DNA of 64,000 nucleotides from Mucilaginibacter lappiensis (lineage in GTDB: Bacteria; Bacteroidota; Bacteroidia; Sphingobacteriales; Sphingobacteriaceae), in assembly GCF_900155965.1 (NCBI RefSeq), contig NZ_FTMG01000005.1:1-64000 (forward strand), read 5' to 3'. The notes under the pieces are model-generated. The model was not told where the DNA came from. It did no database searches and saw only the letters and a list, made by a program, of their open reading frames with translations. Shown here piece by piece: positions 7,893-15,895 of this stretch. Each line of letters starts with the position of its first letter. Within the stretch, counting starts at the first letter, position 1. The position numbers and the translations under genes are program-made.

Positions 7893-10211
7893 TTATACTC
7901 CTTCGTGCTTTTTAATCTTAATGAACACCAATTTTGACGTGGGCGTATTGCTTTTCTCGGCTACGCTGTCTATGGGTATCAGCACGTTGGCTTCGGGGTA
8001 ATACGTAGCCGTATTTCCTTCGGGGATATTATAAGGCACAACCACAAACAGGCGGGCTACACGTTCAACACCACCATAGTAATTAAACAGATCAACCTTC
8101 TCGCGCGATTTAAAGCCGGCTTTACGCATATCCTGCTCATTCATGAATATCACCCGGCGTTCGTTATGAATACCGCGATAACGATCGTCCAGGCCGTATA
8201 AAGTAGTATTAAACTGGTCGTGACTGCGGATGGTACCCATGCGGTATTCATCAGCGGCTATATCATGTTTAGGTAATTCGGTGATAGCAAAACCTATTTT
8301 AGTACCATTGAGTTTATTTTCAAACTTACCGGTGCGCGGGGCATTGGGGAGATAAAATCCGGCCGGGATACGTACCCGCTGATTGTAATCTTCAAAACCG
8401 GGTATCACCTTGGCGATATCATCGCGCACAGCATCGTAGCTCATGGCGTATCTATCCCAGTTAACAACAGAACGATCACCAAAAGTAGCTTTGGCCAGGT
8501 TGCAAACGATCTGATTCTCATTCATCAGATCGTCTGAGATAGGCTTCAGCATCCCTTTTGACATTTGTACTACACCCATCGAATTTTCGCAGGTGATGAA
8601 TTGTGCTTCGCCATTGATCTCATCTTTATCACTACGCGCGAGTGTTGGCAATATCAAAGCCTCTTCGCCATGCACCAGGTGACTGCGGTTGAGTTTGGTT
8701 GATACATGTACCGACATTTCGAGCTTACGCATAGCCTCGGCAGTATAAACAGTATCCGGCGTAGCCGAAAGAAAATTACCACCCATCGCAAAAAACACTT
8801 TCAGCTTACCCTCGTGCATGGCCTGTATCGATTCCACCACATCGTAACCATGCTCGCGCGGTGGCTCAAAGCCAAACACCTCTTTCAGTTTATCCAACTG
8901 TTTAGGCGAAGGTTTATCATATATCAGCATGGTACGGTTGCCCTGTACGTTGCTGTGCCCCCGCACCGGGCATAAACCGGCACCGGGTTTACCAATAGCT
9001 CCTTTTATCGCGGTGAGGTTAACAATCTCCTTAATGGTATCAACACCATTTTTATGCTGGGTTATACCCATGGCCCAGCATACTATAATGCGGCTTTTAT
9101 CTTTCAGCATTTCAGCAGCCTCTTTAATCTGGGCTAAAGGTACACCAGCTTCATGTGCCAGCTCATCCAGATCATACCGTTTTAAACTCGTCAAAAAAGC
9201 CTCATAACCATCGGTGCTGTTTTGGATAAACTCATGATCAAATACTTTGCCCGGGTTTTCCAGTTCGGCTTGATACAATAGCTTTTCAAGAGCCTTTAAC
9301 AGGGCCATATCACCGTTTATTTTTACCTGAAGGTAAAGATCGGCCAGGTGCGAATCAATCCCCAGGATACCCTTAACCGTTTGCGGATTTTTAAAACCCA
9401 TGAGCCCGGCCTCGTGCAAAGGATTTATGGCGATGATTTTTGCGCCCCTCCTTTTGCCTTTTTGTAATGCACTGAGCATTCTCGGGTGATTGGTGCCCGG
9501 GTTTTGCCCCATAATGATGATCACATCGGTATCGTAAAAATCATCCAGGGTAACGGTTCCTTTGCCTATGCCGATGGTTTCGGTTAGGGCCACTCCGCTT
9601 GATTCGTGACACATGTTGGAGCAGTCGGGCAGGTTATTGGTGCCGTACTCGCGTACAAACAGCTGGTAGGTAAATGAGGCCTCGTTACTGGTACGACCAG
9701 AGGTATAAAAGGCGGCCTCATTGGGTGATGGCAGGCTATTCAGTTTGTCGCCTATTTTTTTAAAGGCATCGTCCCAACTAATGGGTTGATAATGCGTAGC
9801 GCCTTTGGGCAGGTAAACGGGCTCGGCTATACGCCCCTTTTTACCTATCTCATAATCATTGAGTTTGGCCAGATCAAACACAGAGTTCCGGACAAAAAAA
9901 TCAGCAGTCAGTTTTTTAGTGGTAGCTTCCTCGGCAAGGGCCTTGGCGCCATTCTCGCAATATTCAGCAATCGGCGAGCGATCATCATCCGGGTCGGGCC
10001 ATGCACAACCAGAACAGTCGAAACCGTCCTTCTTGTTCATTTTAAATAAGCCTTCCATGCCGCGTACAAAACCGGCCTCCTGTATAATATCAACCATGGC
10101 GACTTTTACCGCAGGGATACCTGCCGCCCAATGTTTTTGTTCGGTTATTTTCAGATGCAGCAGTTTCTCAGGATTTTCTGCTGCCGGTTGTTCCTGCTCT
10201 TTCTTGCTCAT
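7893..10211 (-). CDS. FdhF/YdeP-family molybdopterin oxidoreductase
   Basis: 772 residues, full length for the YdeP-type (TIGR01701-like) branch of the formate dehydrogenase/DMSO reductase superfamily. The N-terminus has CSGCAWPDP with a third Cys (Cys66, Cys69, Cys85), a likely Fe-S or structural site. SNMCHESSGVALTETIG places Cys201 where E. coli FdhF has selenocysteine, so this is a cysteine enzyme. Central segments DVIIIMGQNPGTNHPRM and GHSNVQGNRTM bind the bis-MGD cofactor, and a C-terminal MopB domain follows. No TAT signal is seen, so it is probably cytoplasmic. It overlaps the small upstream gene by four bases (ATGA). The electron partner and substrate are not evident. Confidence 0.9.
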   Translation of the reverse strand: MSKKEQEQPAAENPEKLLHLKITEQKHWAAGIPAVKVAMVDIIQEAGFVRGMEGLFKMNKKDGFDCSGCAWPDPDDDRSPIAEYCENGAKALAEEATTKKLTADFFVRNSVFDLAKLNDYEIGKKGRIAEPVYLPKGATHYQPISWDDAFKKIGDKLNSLPSPNEAAFYTSGRTSNEASFTYQLFVREYGTNNLPDCSNMCHESSGVALTETIGIGKGTVTLDDFYDTDVIIIMGQNPGTNHPRMLSALQKGKRRGAKIIAINPLHEAGLMGFKNPQTVKGILGIDSHLADLYLQVKINGDMALLKALEKLLYQAELENPGKVFDHEFIQNSTDGYEAFLTSLKRYDLDELAHEAGVPLAQIKEAAEMLKDKSRIIVCWAMGITQHKNGVDTIKEIVNLTAIKGAIGKPGAGLCPVRGHSNVQGNRTMLIYDKPSPKQLDKLKEVFGFEPPREHGYDVVESIQAMHEGKLKVFFAMGGNFLSATPDTVYTAEAMRKLEMSVHVSTKLNRSHLVHGEEALILPTLARSDKDEINGEAQFITCENSMGVVQMSKGMLKPISDDLMNENQIVCNLAKATFGDRSVVNWDRYAMSYDAVRDDIAKVIPGFEDYNQRVRIPAGFYLPNAPRTGKFENKLNGTKIGFAITELPKHDIAADEYRMGTIRSHDQFNTTLYGLDDRYRGIHNERRVIFMNEQDMRKAGFKSREKVDLFNYYGGVERVARLFVVVPYNIPEGNTATYYPEANVLIPIDSVAEKSNTPTSKLVFIKIKKHEGV

Positions 10212-10564
10212 ATCTTTTTAGCCGCTAAAGGATTGGGGTAATTATCGCTCTGGTCTTCGACCACGTTATCCAAACAGGTAAAATCTTTTTCAACCAACAA
10301 GTGCAGATTGCCGTGCGTTCCTTCAAAACCCACTTTGTCGGTATCGGCAAATTCCTGTATCAGTGTTTTAGGCACGTATACGGTGATGGCATCATCCTTA
10401 AAAGTTGCAGATAGCTGTTCAGCATCTACTACCTGCAAAACATAAAACAGCTGTTTGCTGCCAAAATCAACCGACTCACGCAGATGCCCCTCCTCTGCCA
10501 GGAGTGAAGTATCGGTGCGGGTAAGCCTATATCTTAATGAATTGCCTTTAATACGTATTTTCAT
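10208..10564 (-). CDS. conserved small partner of the molybdopterin oxidoreductase (DUF7009-like)
   Basis: 118 residues, mostly beta, beginning MKIRIKGNSLRYRLTRTDTSLLAEEGHL and containing KDDAITVYVPKTLIQEF. There is no signal peptide and no cofactor motif. I believe it belongs to the family now called DUF7009, but that is from memory. It is coupled to the oxidoreductase by an ATGA overlap and lies 64 bases behind fdhD, so it probably helps mature, insert cofactor into or bind that enzyme. No reaction can be assigned. Confidence 0.6.
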   Translation of the reverse strand: MKIRIKGNSLRYRLTRTDTSLLAEEGHLRESVDFGSKQLFYVLQVVDAEQLSATFKDDAITVYVPKTLIQEFADTDKVGFEGTHGNLHLLVEKDFTCLDNVVEDQSDNYPNPLAAKKI

Positions 10565-10628
10565 TGGTGTAATTATTCGTTAATAAGTTGTTTTTTAAAG
10601 GTAATGAAGCTAACCTTCGCCGGTTTAC

Positions 10629-11519
10629 TCATTCCGGTTTGTGAGCTGCACTCATGATGGTTTCATAACGGGGTATTTGTACGCGGTGTGCCGCGGTATA
10701 TACATTAAAACGCTCATCGCGTAAAAAACCAATAAGGGTGATGTTAAATTCCTGGGCCAGTTGCACGGCCAGGCTTGATGGTGCGCCAACCGATGCAATG
10801 ATGTTGATGCCTGCCATGGCTGCTTTTTGTATCAGTTCAAAACTTGCCCTGCCGCTTAACAATAATATGGTTTGCCGCAGCGGTAACCAGTTATAGTTTA
10901 ATGCGGCACCGATAAGTTTATCAAGTGCATTATGCCGGCCCACATCTTCGCGCAGCAGCAATAACTCGCCCATTGTAGTAAACAAGGCCGAAGCATGCAG
11001 TCCGCCGGTATCTTCAAATATCCGCTGGTGTTTGCGAAGTATTACGGGCAATTGGTATAAAACAGAGGATTGTATAGTATCGCTATCCTCGGGCTCAACA
11101 ACAAAGCTGCTTACCGTGCGGATGGCATTAATCGATCCTTTTCCGCAAACCCCACAACTGGAAGTAGTATAAAAATTACGCTCGGCATTTTGTAAGTGGG
11201 GTACAATGTCGGGTGCCAGGCTTACCTGTATCACATTCTCCTTATCTTCGGCGCAGGCAATAAAACAATGCTCCGTTTTAGCAATATCCTCCGAATTTTT
11301 GATGATACTCTCTGTAAATAAAAAACCGTTTGCCAGCTCGGCATCATGACCGGGGGTACGCATGGTAACAGAGATATTCTGCACCTGTCTTTGCCCGTCA
11401 GGACCATGCTCCAGCCTGATTTCCAGGGGCTCTTCAATAGCGAGCACATCGATAGCAGAAGCTACTTCAGCAGCATTAACCTTGATGATCCGAATACTAT
11501 GTGTGGAATTGGCACCCAT
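10629..11519 (-). CDS. fdhD: formate dehydrogenase accessory sulfurtransferase FdhD
   Basis: 296 residues. FdhD moves sulfur from the cysteine desulfurase IscS to the molybdenum of bis-MGD before insertion into formate-dehydrogenase-type enzymes. The diagnostic loop TTSSCGVCGKGSI holds the two catalytic cysteines. Other family segments are present: VTMRTPGHDAELANGFLF, GGLHASALFT, LLLREDVGRHNALDKLIG and LLSGRASFELIQKAAMAGI. It is first in the minus-strand unit fdhD / small gene / YdeP-type oxidoreductase, which strongly suggests that oxidoreductase as its client. Confidence 0.95.
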   Translation of the reverse strand: MGANSTHSIRIIKVNAAEVASAIDVLAIEEPLEIRLEHGPDGQRQVQNISVTMRTPGHDAELANGFLFTESIIKNSEDIAKTEHCFIACAEDKENVIQVSLAPDIVPHLQNAERNFYTTSSCGVCGKGSINAIRTVSSFVVEPEDSDTIQSSVLYQLPVILRKHQRIFEDTGGLHASALFTTMGELLLLREDVGRHNALDKLIGAALNYNWLPLRQTILLLSGRASFELIQKAAMAGINIIASVGAPSSLAVQLAQEFNITLIGFLRDERFNVYTAAHRVQIPRYETIMSAAHKPE

Positions 11520-11543
11520 ACATCAAATATACAATTTACTTTT

Positions 11544-11709
11544 GGAGCAAGGATCTCTTTGATTAAGGATAAAAGGAGCAAAGAACAAGGATTTCTTATC
11601 AACTCATATTTACATTTCGTTCAGTCCTTGCTCCCCAAATCCTTACTCCTTGTTCCAAAAAATCCTTGCTCCTCAATCCAAAAATCTTTATTCCCCTAAT
11701 CCTTGCTCC
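11544..11709. repeat. word repeat built from GGAGCAAGGAT / ATCCTTGCTCC
   Basis: One GGAGCAAGGAT unit at the left is answered by at least four degenerate copies of ATCCTTGCTCC on the right, giving an imperfect inverted and tandem repeat. It fills most of the gap between the divergent fdhD and moaD genes. A related word occurs near 12070 (TTGCTCCTTGATCC). Confidence 0.7.
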
Positions 11710-11736
11710 ATATTTCCTTTCTTAACTATTTTGCCC

Positions 11737-11744
11737 TAATTTTG
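11737..11744 (+). promoter_or_regulatory. -7 promoter box TAATTTTG, 3 nt before the moaD ATG
   Basis: Matches TAnnTTTG and ends three bases before ATG 11748, the same spacing as at 4758 and 40101. It supports ATG 11748 as the real start and suggests a leaderless mRNA. Confidence 0.5.
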
Positions 11745-11747
11745 AGT

Positions 11748-11990
11748 ATGAAGATTAATGTGCTGGCATTTGGTGTGGCAAAGGAGATATTTGGAAATTC
11801 GCAGGTTAGCCTTGAATTGACAAACGATGCCACTATATACAATTTAAAATACCTGCTTGAACAGCAATATCCGCGATTGAAACAACTGGCATCCTACATG
11901 GTGGCTGTAAACAACGAGTATGCCCTACCAGGTGATACCATACATGAACGTGACGAAATTGCTATTATACCACCGGTAAGCGGAGGGTAA
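11748..11990 (+). CDS. moaD: molybdopterin synthase sulfur carrier subunit MoaD
   Basis: 80 residues with the ubiquitin-like fold typical of MoaD (MKINVLAFGVAKEIFG...) and the C-terminal Gly-Gly (PPVSGG). MoeB adenylates this tail, which is then thiocarboxylated to supply sulfur to the MoaE subunit for making molybdopterin from precursor Z. The open frame extends upstream to 11703, but homology and a -7 box support ATG 11748. moaE lies 540 bases downstream on the same strand, separated by a repeat and a GNAT gene. Confidence 0.93.
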   Translation: MKINVLAFGVAKEIFGNSQVSLELTNDATIYNLKYLLEQQYPRLKQLASYMVAVNNEYALPGDTIHERDEIAIIPPVSGG

Positions 11991-11991
11991 T

Positions 11992-12092
11992 TTGGGGGGC
12001 TATTGGACTTGGGGACTATTGGATTTGGGGACAAAAAATAAGCTATAAGCGGACAAAAAGTCCATACTCTTTGCTCCTTGATCCAAAAATCT
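11992..12092. repeat. tandem word repeat (GGGGACTATTGGATTTGG)
   Basis: Two and a half direct copies of a 16-base word of the type GGACTATTGGATTTGG run from about 11994 to 12032. A CGGACAAAAAGTCC hairpin and a TTGCTCCTTGATCC word related to the 11544-11709 repeat follow. It fills the gap between moaD and the GNAT gene. Confidence 0.6.
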
Positions 12093-12109
12093 TTAATCAA
12101 ATAAAAAAC

Positions 12110-12541
12110 ATGTCTATCAGGAAAGCTACCCTGGCCGATCATCCGGCAATATCTAAATTATTGGAACAATTGGGTTATCCGGGGACGGAAGCTTATTTAT
12201 CCCGAAGCCTGGAGATAATGCTTAACCAGCCCTTATCAACCGTGCTGGTTTACGAGTTTGATGGCGGGGTGGCGGGGTTTATCGCTTTTGATTTTATCCC
12301 GCAGTTAACCACCCGTGGCGATTATGCGCGGATAAGCTGTTTTGCTGTTGATGAAAATATACGGAGCAAAGGCATCGGCAATGCGCTCGAAGAACATTTC
12401 ACCAAATTGGCTACTGAAAGAAAATGCGACCGGATAGAAGTTCATTGTCATTTACGCAGGGTGGACGCCCATCGCTTTTATGAACGACAGGGCTATACAG
12501 AATCGCCAAAATATTTTATAAAAATGCTACCCAATGAATAA
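12110..12541 (+). CDS. GNAT-family N-acetyltransferase
   Basis: 143 residues. The GNAT core is visible: N-terminal MSIRKATLADHPAISKLLEQLGYPG, the strand VLVYEFDGGVAGFIAFDF, and acetyl-CoA motif A ISCFAVDENIRSKGIGNALEEHF (Q/RxxGxG/A type). The C-terminal IEVHCHLRRVDAHRFYERQGYTESPKYFIKML is typical of small GNATs. ATG 12110 fits the family start. It overlaps moaE by eight bases and is embedded between moaD and moaE. The acceptor is unknown; position alone does not prove a role in cofactor synthesis. Confidence 0.85.
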   Translation: MSIRKATLADHPAISKLLEQLGYPGTEAYLSRSLEIMLNQPLSTVLVYEFDGGVAGFIAFDFIPQLTTRGDYARISCFAVDENIRSKGIGNALEEHFTKLATERKCDRIEVHCHLRRVDAHRFYERQGYTESPKYFIKMLPNE

Positions 12542-12956
12542 TACACAAATCGTGCTTTCTGCCGAACCACTAAACATTCAATCCTGCATTGATTGGATCA
12601 TGTCGCCTGAGTCGGGGGGCATTGATGTGTTTATTGGTACCGTGCGTAACGCAACCAAAGGCAAAGCTGTGTTGAAACTTGATTTTGAAGCCTATGAGCC
12701 CATGGCCATCAACGAAATGGAGAAGATAGCACAACAAGCCTTTGAAAAATGGTCGGTACAAAAGGTGCTGATCCATCACCGTACAGGCACTTTACAGGTC
12801 GGCGAAGTGCCAGTGATCATTGCGGTGTCGGCAGCCCACCGTGACGCCGCTTTTGCGGCCTGCCGCTACATCATCGATACCCTGAAACAAACGGTACCCA
12901 TCTGGAAAAAAGAAGCTTTTGAAGATGGTGAGGTTTGGGTAGCGGAACATCCATAA
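12534..12956 (+). CDS. moaE: molybdopterin synthase catalytic subunit MoaE
   Basis: 140 residues. MoaE binds precursor Z and receives sulfur from the MoaD thiocarboxylate. Family features: GGIDVFIGTVRNATKGKAVLKLDFEAYEPMA at the N-terminus, VLIHHRTGTLQVGEVPVIIAVSAAHRDAAFAACRYIIDTLKQTVPIWKKE, and the closing GEVWV. The conserved lysine pair in PIWKKE lies in the active site. It starts within the end of the GNAT gene and is followed by a long inverted repeat shared with the convergent moeB. Confidence 0.93.
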   Translation: MNNTQIVLSAEPLNIQSCIDWIMSPESGGIDVFIGTVRNATKGKAVLKLDFEAYEPMAINEMEKIAQQAFEKWSVQKVLIHHRTGTLQVGEVPVIIAVSAAHRDAAFAACRYIIDTLKQTVPIWKKEAFEDGEVWVAEHP

Positions 12957-13131
12957 GATTTGGGAATTTGGATGTTCGATTTGGGATTTATTCTGAACCA
13001 CGATTTACTTAATGAAAGGATTAATGGATTTTTTGTCTGACTAGAATCATGACTATTCAATAATCCTTTGAATCATGGTTCAGACAAAAAGCAAAATCCG
13101 AAATCGAACATCCAAATTCCGAAATCATAAA
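12957..13131. repeat. nested inverted repeat between convergent moaE and moeB
   Basis: Outer arms are built from the words ATTTGGATGTTCGATTTGG (near 12966) and CGAACATCCAAATTCC (near 13104). Inner arms are of the CTGAACCACGATT / AATCATGGTTCAG type (near 12995 and 13069). The inner part resembles the element at 15812-15895. It may act as a bidirectional terminator. Confidence 0.7.
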
Positions 13132-14187
13132 CTACTTCTCCAAATAAGCCCTCAACCCACCCTCTAACGAAAAAACATTAGCATCGGGAATGCGTTTCAA
13201 GATGAGCTTTACGGCTTCTTCGCTCCGGTTACCGGTGGCACAGTAAAGCACTTTGGTTTTAGGGTCGGTAAAGTAGGCCAGGTAGCCTTCCAGCTCCTCA
13301 ATGGGGATATGGATGCCACCAATGTCAAAGGCATCTCGCTCCCGTTCGGTACGTACATCTACCAGGTCGATAGAATCATCGTCCATATGTTCTTTTAATT
13401 CCAGTGCCGATATCAGGGGAATAGTTATCGTTGCAGCCAGGCTCCTTACAGGCGTTTTTGAAGTGGTGCCGATTTTGATGATCCGGCTTTGCATATTTTG
13501 CGCGTCAAATATCAATATTTTGCCAACCAGCAGATCGCCGGTTTTGGTGATGTATTTGATCACCTCGTTAGCCTGCATACAGCCAATAATGCCAGCCAAT
13601 GTAGGTATTACGCCTCCTTCGGTGCAATTCGGTATCTGTGTAGGATCAACCTTCGGGAAAAGGTCGCGATAATTGGGCGATCGTGTATTTTCGTCATACA
13701 CTATGTTCCAAACTGCTACCTGTCCTTCAAACTGGTAAATGGCTCCATAAACCAGTGGCTTACCGGTCATCACACAGGCATCATTCAGCAAATAACGAGT
13801 CTCAAAGTTATCTGTACCATCTATTACAATATCATAATGCTGTATAATGCCCAGCACATTATCGGAGGTGATCTTTTCGACATGAGGTACCAGTTTGGTA
13901 TCAGGATTTTGCTCTCGCAGGCGTTTAATGGCAATAGCCACTTTGCTTTGGCCTATATCTGCAGGTGAGTACAATATTTGCCTGTGTAAGTTACTGGCTG
14001 ATACCACGTCATAATCTGCAATACCCAGGGTACCAACCCCGCTTGAAGTTAAATACTGGGCTGCGGGGCAACCCAGACCGCCGGCACCCACTATCAATAC
14101 CCTGGCCTGCTGTAATCGTATTTGCGCCTGCTCGTTAAAACCGGGCAGGGCCATTTGGCAACTATATCTTAAAATATCGGGTTTCAT
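13132..14187 (-). CDS. moeB: MoeB/ThiF-family sulfur-carrier adenylyltransferase with C-terminal rhodanese domain
   Basis: 351 residues. Residues about 1-240 form an E1-like adenylation domain with the ATP-binding GAGGLGCPAAQYL and IDGTDNFETRYLLND, and PNCTEGG with a possible thioester Cys. Residues about 255-351 form a rhodanese domain with the active-site loop YCATGNRSEEA. It should adenylate and help thiocarboxylate MoaD. The two zinc-binding CxxC pairs of E. coli MoeB are absent (NYRDLFP in place of the CYRCLF-type segment). It starts on the last base of the mobA stop (TAATG), so the pair is translationally coupled. A ThiS-activating role is possible as well. Confidence 0.88.
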   Translation of the reverse strand: MKPDILRYSCQMALPGFNEQAQIRLQQARVLIVGAGGLGCPAAQYLTSSGVGTLGIADYDVVSASNLHRQILYSPADIGQSKVAIAIKRLREQNPDTKLVPHVEKITSDNVLGIIQHYDIVIDGTDNFETRYLLNDACVMTGKPLVYGAIYQFEGQVAVWNIVYDENTRSPNYRDLFPKVDPTQIPNCTEGGVIPTLAGIIGCMQANEVIKYITKTGDLLVGKILIFDAQNMQSRIIKIGTTSKTPVRSLAATITIPLISALELKEHMDDDSIDLVDVRTERERDAFDIGGIHIPIEELEGYLAYFTDPKTKVLYCATGNRSEEAVKLILKRIPDANVFSLEGGLRAYLEK

Positions 14188-15356
14188 TAGTTTGTAGCTG
14201 TTTTTTGGTGGATAACCCTTTGTACTTTTTCCAGTTCATCTGGCGTATTCACATTGGTTAATGCTTCTGGGTCGGGGGCATTAAGCAGGTTGATCTCGCT
14301 ATTGATAAGCACCTTGCGCGGGCACGAATATCCCTGCGCCAAAAACGACAATAAGATGGGATAGCTTTTGGGTTCCCATATGGCTATCAATGGTTCCGGG
14401 AAATCGGTCACCGGGCTGTGGTAAGCTGTTGCTACTGCCGAACTATCGCGCCAGGCAGCAAGGTTACGCAACGTCGCCTCATCCATCAATGGTAAGTCGC
14501 ACGCTATTATCAGCCAGGCATTATCAGGCTTTTCACGAAAGGCCGACAGGATAGCCCCAAAAGGACCAAGACCCGTAAAGGTATCCTCCAAAATAGGATA
14601 TTGAACATCTGTTTCATTATTATGCTGTCCGGGCCTTTGGGAAATAAAAACCTCATTACAGAAAGATTTAAGCATATCGGCCATGTGGAACCGTTGCGGT
14701 TTGCCATGCCAGTTCACATTGCCCTTATCAAAACCCATTCGCTCGCTTTTACCGCCGGCCAATACCAATCCGTTTAAAACCGGGCGCGACAGCTTCAGGC
14801 TGGTTTCAAAAAAACCGATGATCCGATCCCTGTCTGATAAGCGGTAAACGGGTATATCCTGCCAGTGCGGAATGGCTTCCTGTATAAAATCAAAGATCTC
14901 ATCAGTATTATCGGCCAGTAAAAACAACTGTACATTGGTTAACTGCTCCAGCCGTCTTTGTAAGGAGACCTTTTTGTTGATATCGATGATCACCACCTGT
15001 GCTTTGGCCAACTGGTGATTGCCGTTTACCAGTACCAGATCGGCATTGGCAAATTGCTGTTTAAGCTGATAAGGCCAAATTGGATTTTGAAAATTGAATT
15101 GCTGATAATTGATCTGATCGGTATAATCAAGCATAGCTCCATTGGTAAGCCTACCCGGCACCAGGGTAATATCATCATTGTGCGATGTATCGGCATAAGC
15201 GCATTTGTATACGGTAGATAGCGCCCCGATCACATCATGGGCTAACAATTTGATCACGGTACATGGACTACCTACAATGGACCATTCGTTACGCCCGAAG
15301 TTACCCGAAGCTGGCCGGGCTAGTTTCGCGTGTTTTTTATGCTCGTTTAAAGTCAC
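14187..15356 (-). CDS. mobA: molybdenum cofactor guanylyltransferase MobA with fused N-terminal MobB-like domain
   Basis: 389 residues. The C-terminal half (from about residue 195) is MobA: LNGLVLAGGKSERMGFDKG is the GTP-binding signature, then ILEDTFTGLGPFGAILSAF and WLIIACDLPLMD with the metal-binding Asp. It would join GMP to molybdopterin for the YdeP-type enzyme. Residues 1-190 look like a degenerate MobB P-loop domain: WSIVGSPCTVIKLL sits where the GxxxxGKT loop would be, and ADLVLVNGNH resembles the MobB strand. The nucleotide-binding lysine-threonine is missing. The start overlaps moaC by 20 bases. Confidence 0.85.
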   Translation of the reverse strand: MTLNEHKKHAKLARPASGNFGRNEWSIVGSPCTVIKLLAHDVIGALSTVYKCAYADTSHNDDITLVPGRLTNGAMLDYTDQINYQQFNFQNPIWPYQLKQQFANADLVLVNGNHQLAKAQVVIIDINKKVSLQRRLEQLTNVQLFLLADNTDEIFDFIQEAIPHWQDIPVYRLSDRDRIIGFFETSLKLSRPVLNGLVLAGGKSERMGFDKGNVNWHGKPQRFHMADMLKSFCNEVFISQRPGQHNNETDVQYPILEDTFTGLGPFGAILSAFREKPDNAWLIIACDLPLMDEATLRNLAAWRDSSAVATAYHSPVTDFPEPLIAIWEPKSYPILLSFLAQGYSCPRKVLINSEINLLNAPDPEALTNVNTPDELEKVQRVIHQKTATN

Positions 15357-15807
15357 GTTTACCTCCTGTTTTTGCTATCAGTTTGGTTTCTTTAATTATA
15401 ATATCATGGCTCATGGCCTTGCACATGTCATAAATGGTAAGCGCCGCTATAGATGCACCAACCAGGGCCTCCATCTCGATACCAGTTTTAGCGGTGATGC
15501 TGGCGGTACAATCTATCACAACCTCCCGCTGTTCATTAACCTGTATAACGATGTTACAATTATCCATCCCCAGCGGATGGCAAAGCGGTATCAGGTCGCC
15601 GGTCTTTTTGGCTGCCATGATACCAGCTATAATAGCCGTTTGAAAAACCGGACCTTTCTTACTCACCACCTCGCCATTGCTCAAATATTGCAATACCTCT
15701 TCAGGTAAAACAACTACACTGCGCGCCGTGGCGGTGCGGTTGGTAACCTGTTTTTCGCTTACATCAACCATGCTGGGGTTGCCTTGTTTATCTAAATGGC
15801 TTAACAT
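15337..15807 (-). CDS. moaC: cyclic pyranopterin monophosphate synthase MoaC
   Basis: 156 residues beginning MLSHLDKQGNPSMVDVSEKQ, which matches the family N-terminus; an in-frame GTG at 15828 would add seven residues. MoaC converts the MoaA product to cyclic pyranopterin monophosphate. Diagnostic segments: AIIAGIMAAKKTGDLIPLCHPLGMDNC (active-site Lys and His), KTGIEMEALVGASIAALTIYDMCKA and KLIAKTGGKRDF. It is not fused to MoaB, unlike in some Bacteroidota. It is part of the minus-strand moaA-moeA-moaC-mobA-moeB set. Confidence 0.95.
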   Translation of the reverse strand: MLSHLDKQGNPSMVDVSEKQVTNRTATARSVVVLPEEVLQYLSNGEVVSKKGPVFQTAIIAGIMAAKKTGDLIPLCHPLGMDNCNIVIQVNEQREVVIDCTASITAKTGIEMEALVGASIAALTIYDMCKAMSHDIIIKETKLIAKTGGKRDFKRA

Positions 15808-15811
15808 TTGT

Positions 15812-15895
15812 ACACGATTTAAGGACACTTAAGATTAACAGGATTTTTTCACTTATGTTCAATCATGATAATCCTGAAAAATCATGAAATCGTGT
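15812..15895. repeat. inverted repeat of the CACGATTT...AAATCGTG type
   Basis: Outer arms CACGATTT (near 15813) and AAATCGTG (near 15887) carry internal words AGGATTTT and AATCCTGAAAAATCATG. It is a variant of the inner element at 12995-13081 and fills the moeA-moaC gap. Confidence 0.6.

Noticed and set aside
7893..10211. Selenocysteine formate dehydrogenase
   Set aside because: The position aligned with Sec is an ordinary Cys codon (Cys201) and there is no in-frame TGA.
9786..10221. Two plus-strand frames opposite the 5' end of the molybdopterin oxidoreductase
   Set aside because: Shadows of a strongly conserved gene; amino-acid composition is not protein-like.
11544..11709. CRISPR array or integron attachment sites between fdhD and moaD
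   Set aside because: Repeats are degenerate, of unequal spacing and inverted; no cas or integrase gene is near.
15205..15708. 167-codon plus-strand frame across mobA/moaC
   Set aside because: It lies entirely antisense to two well-conserved genes and has no domain or promoter.
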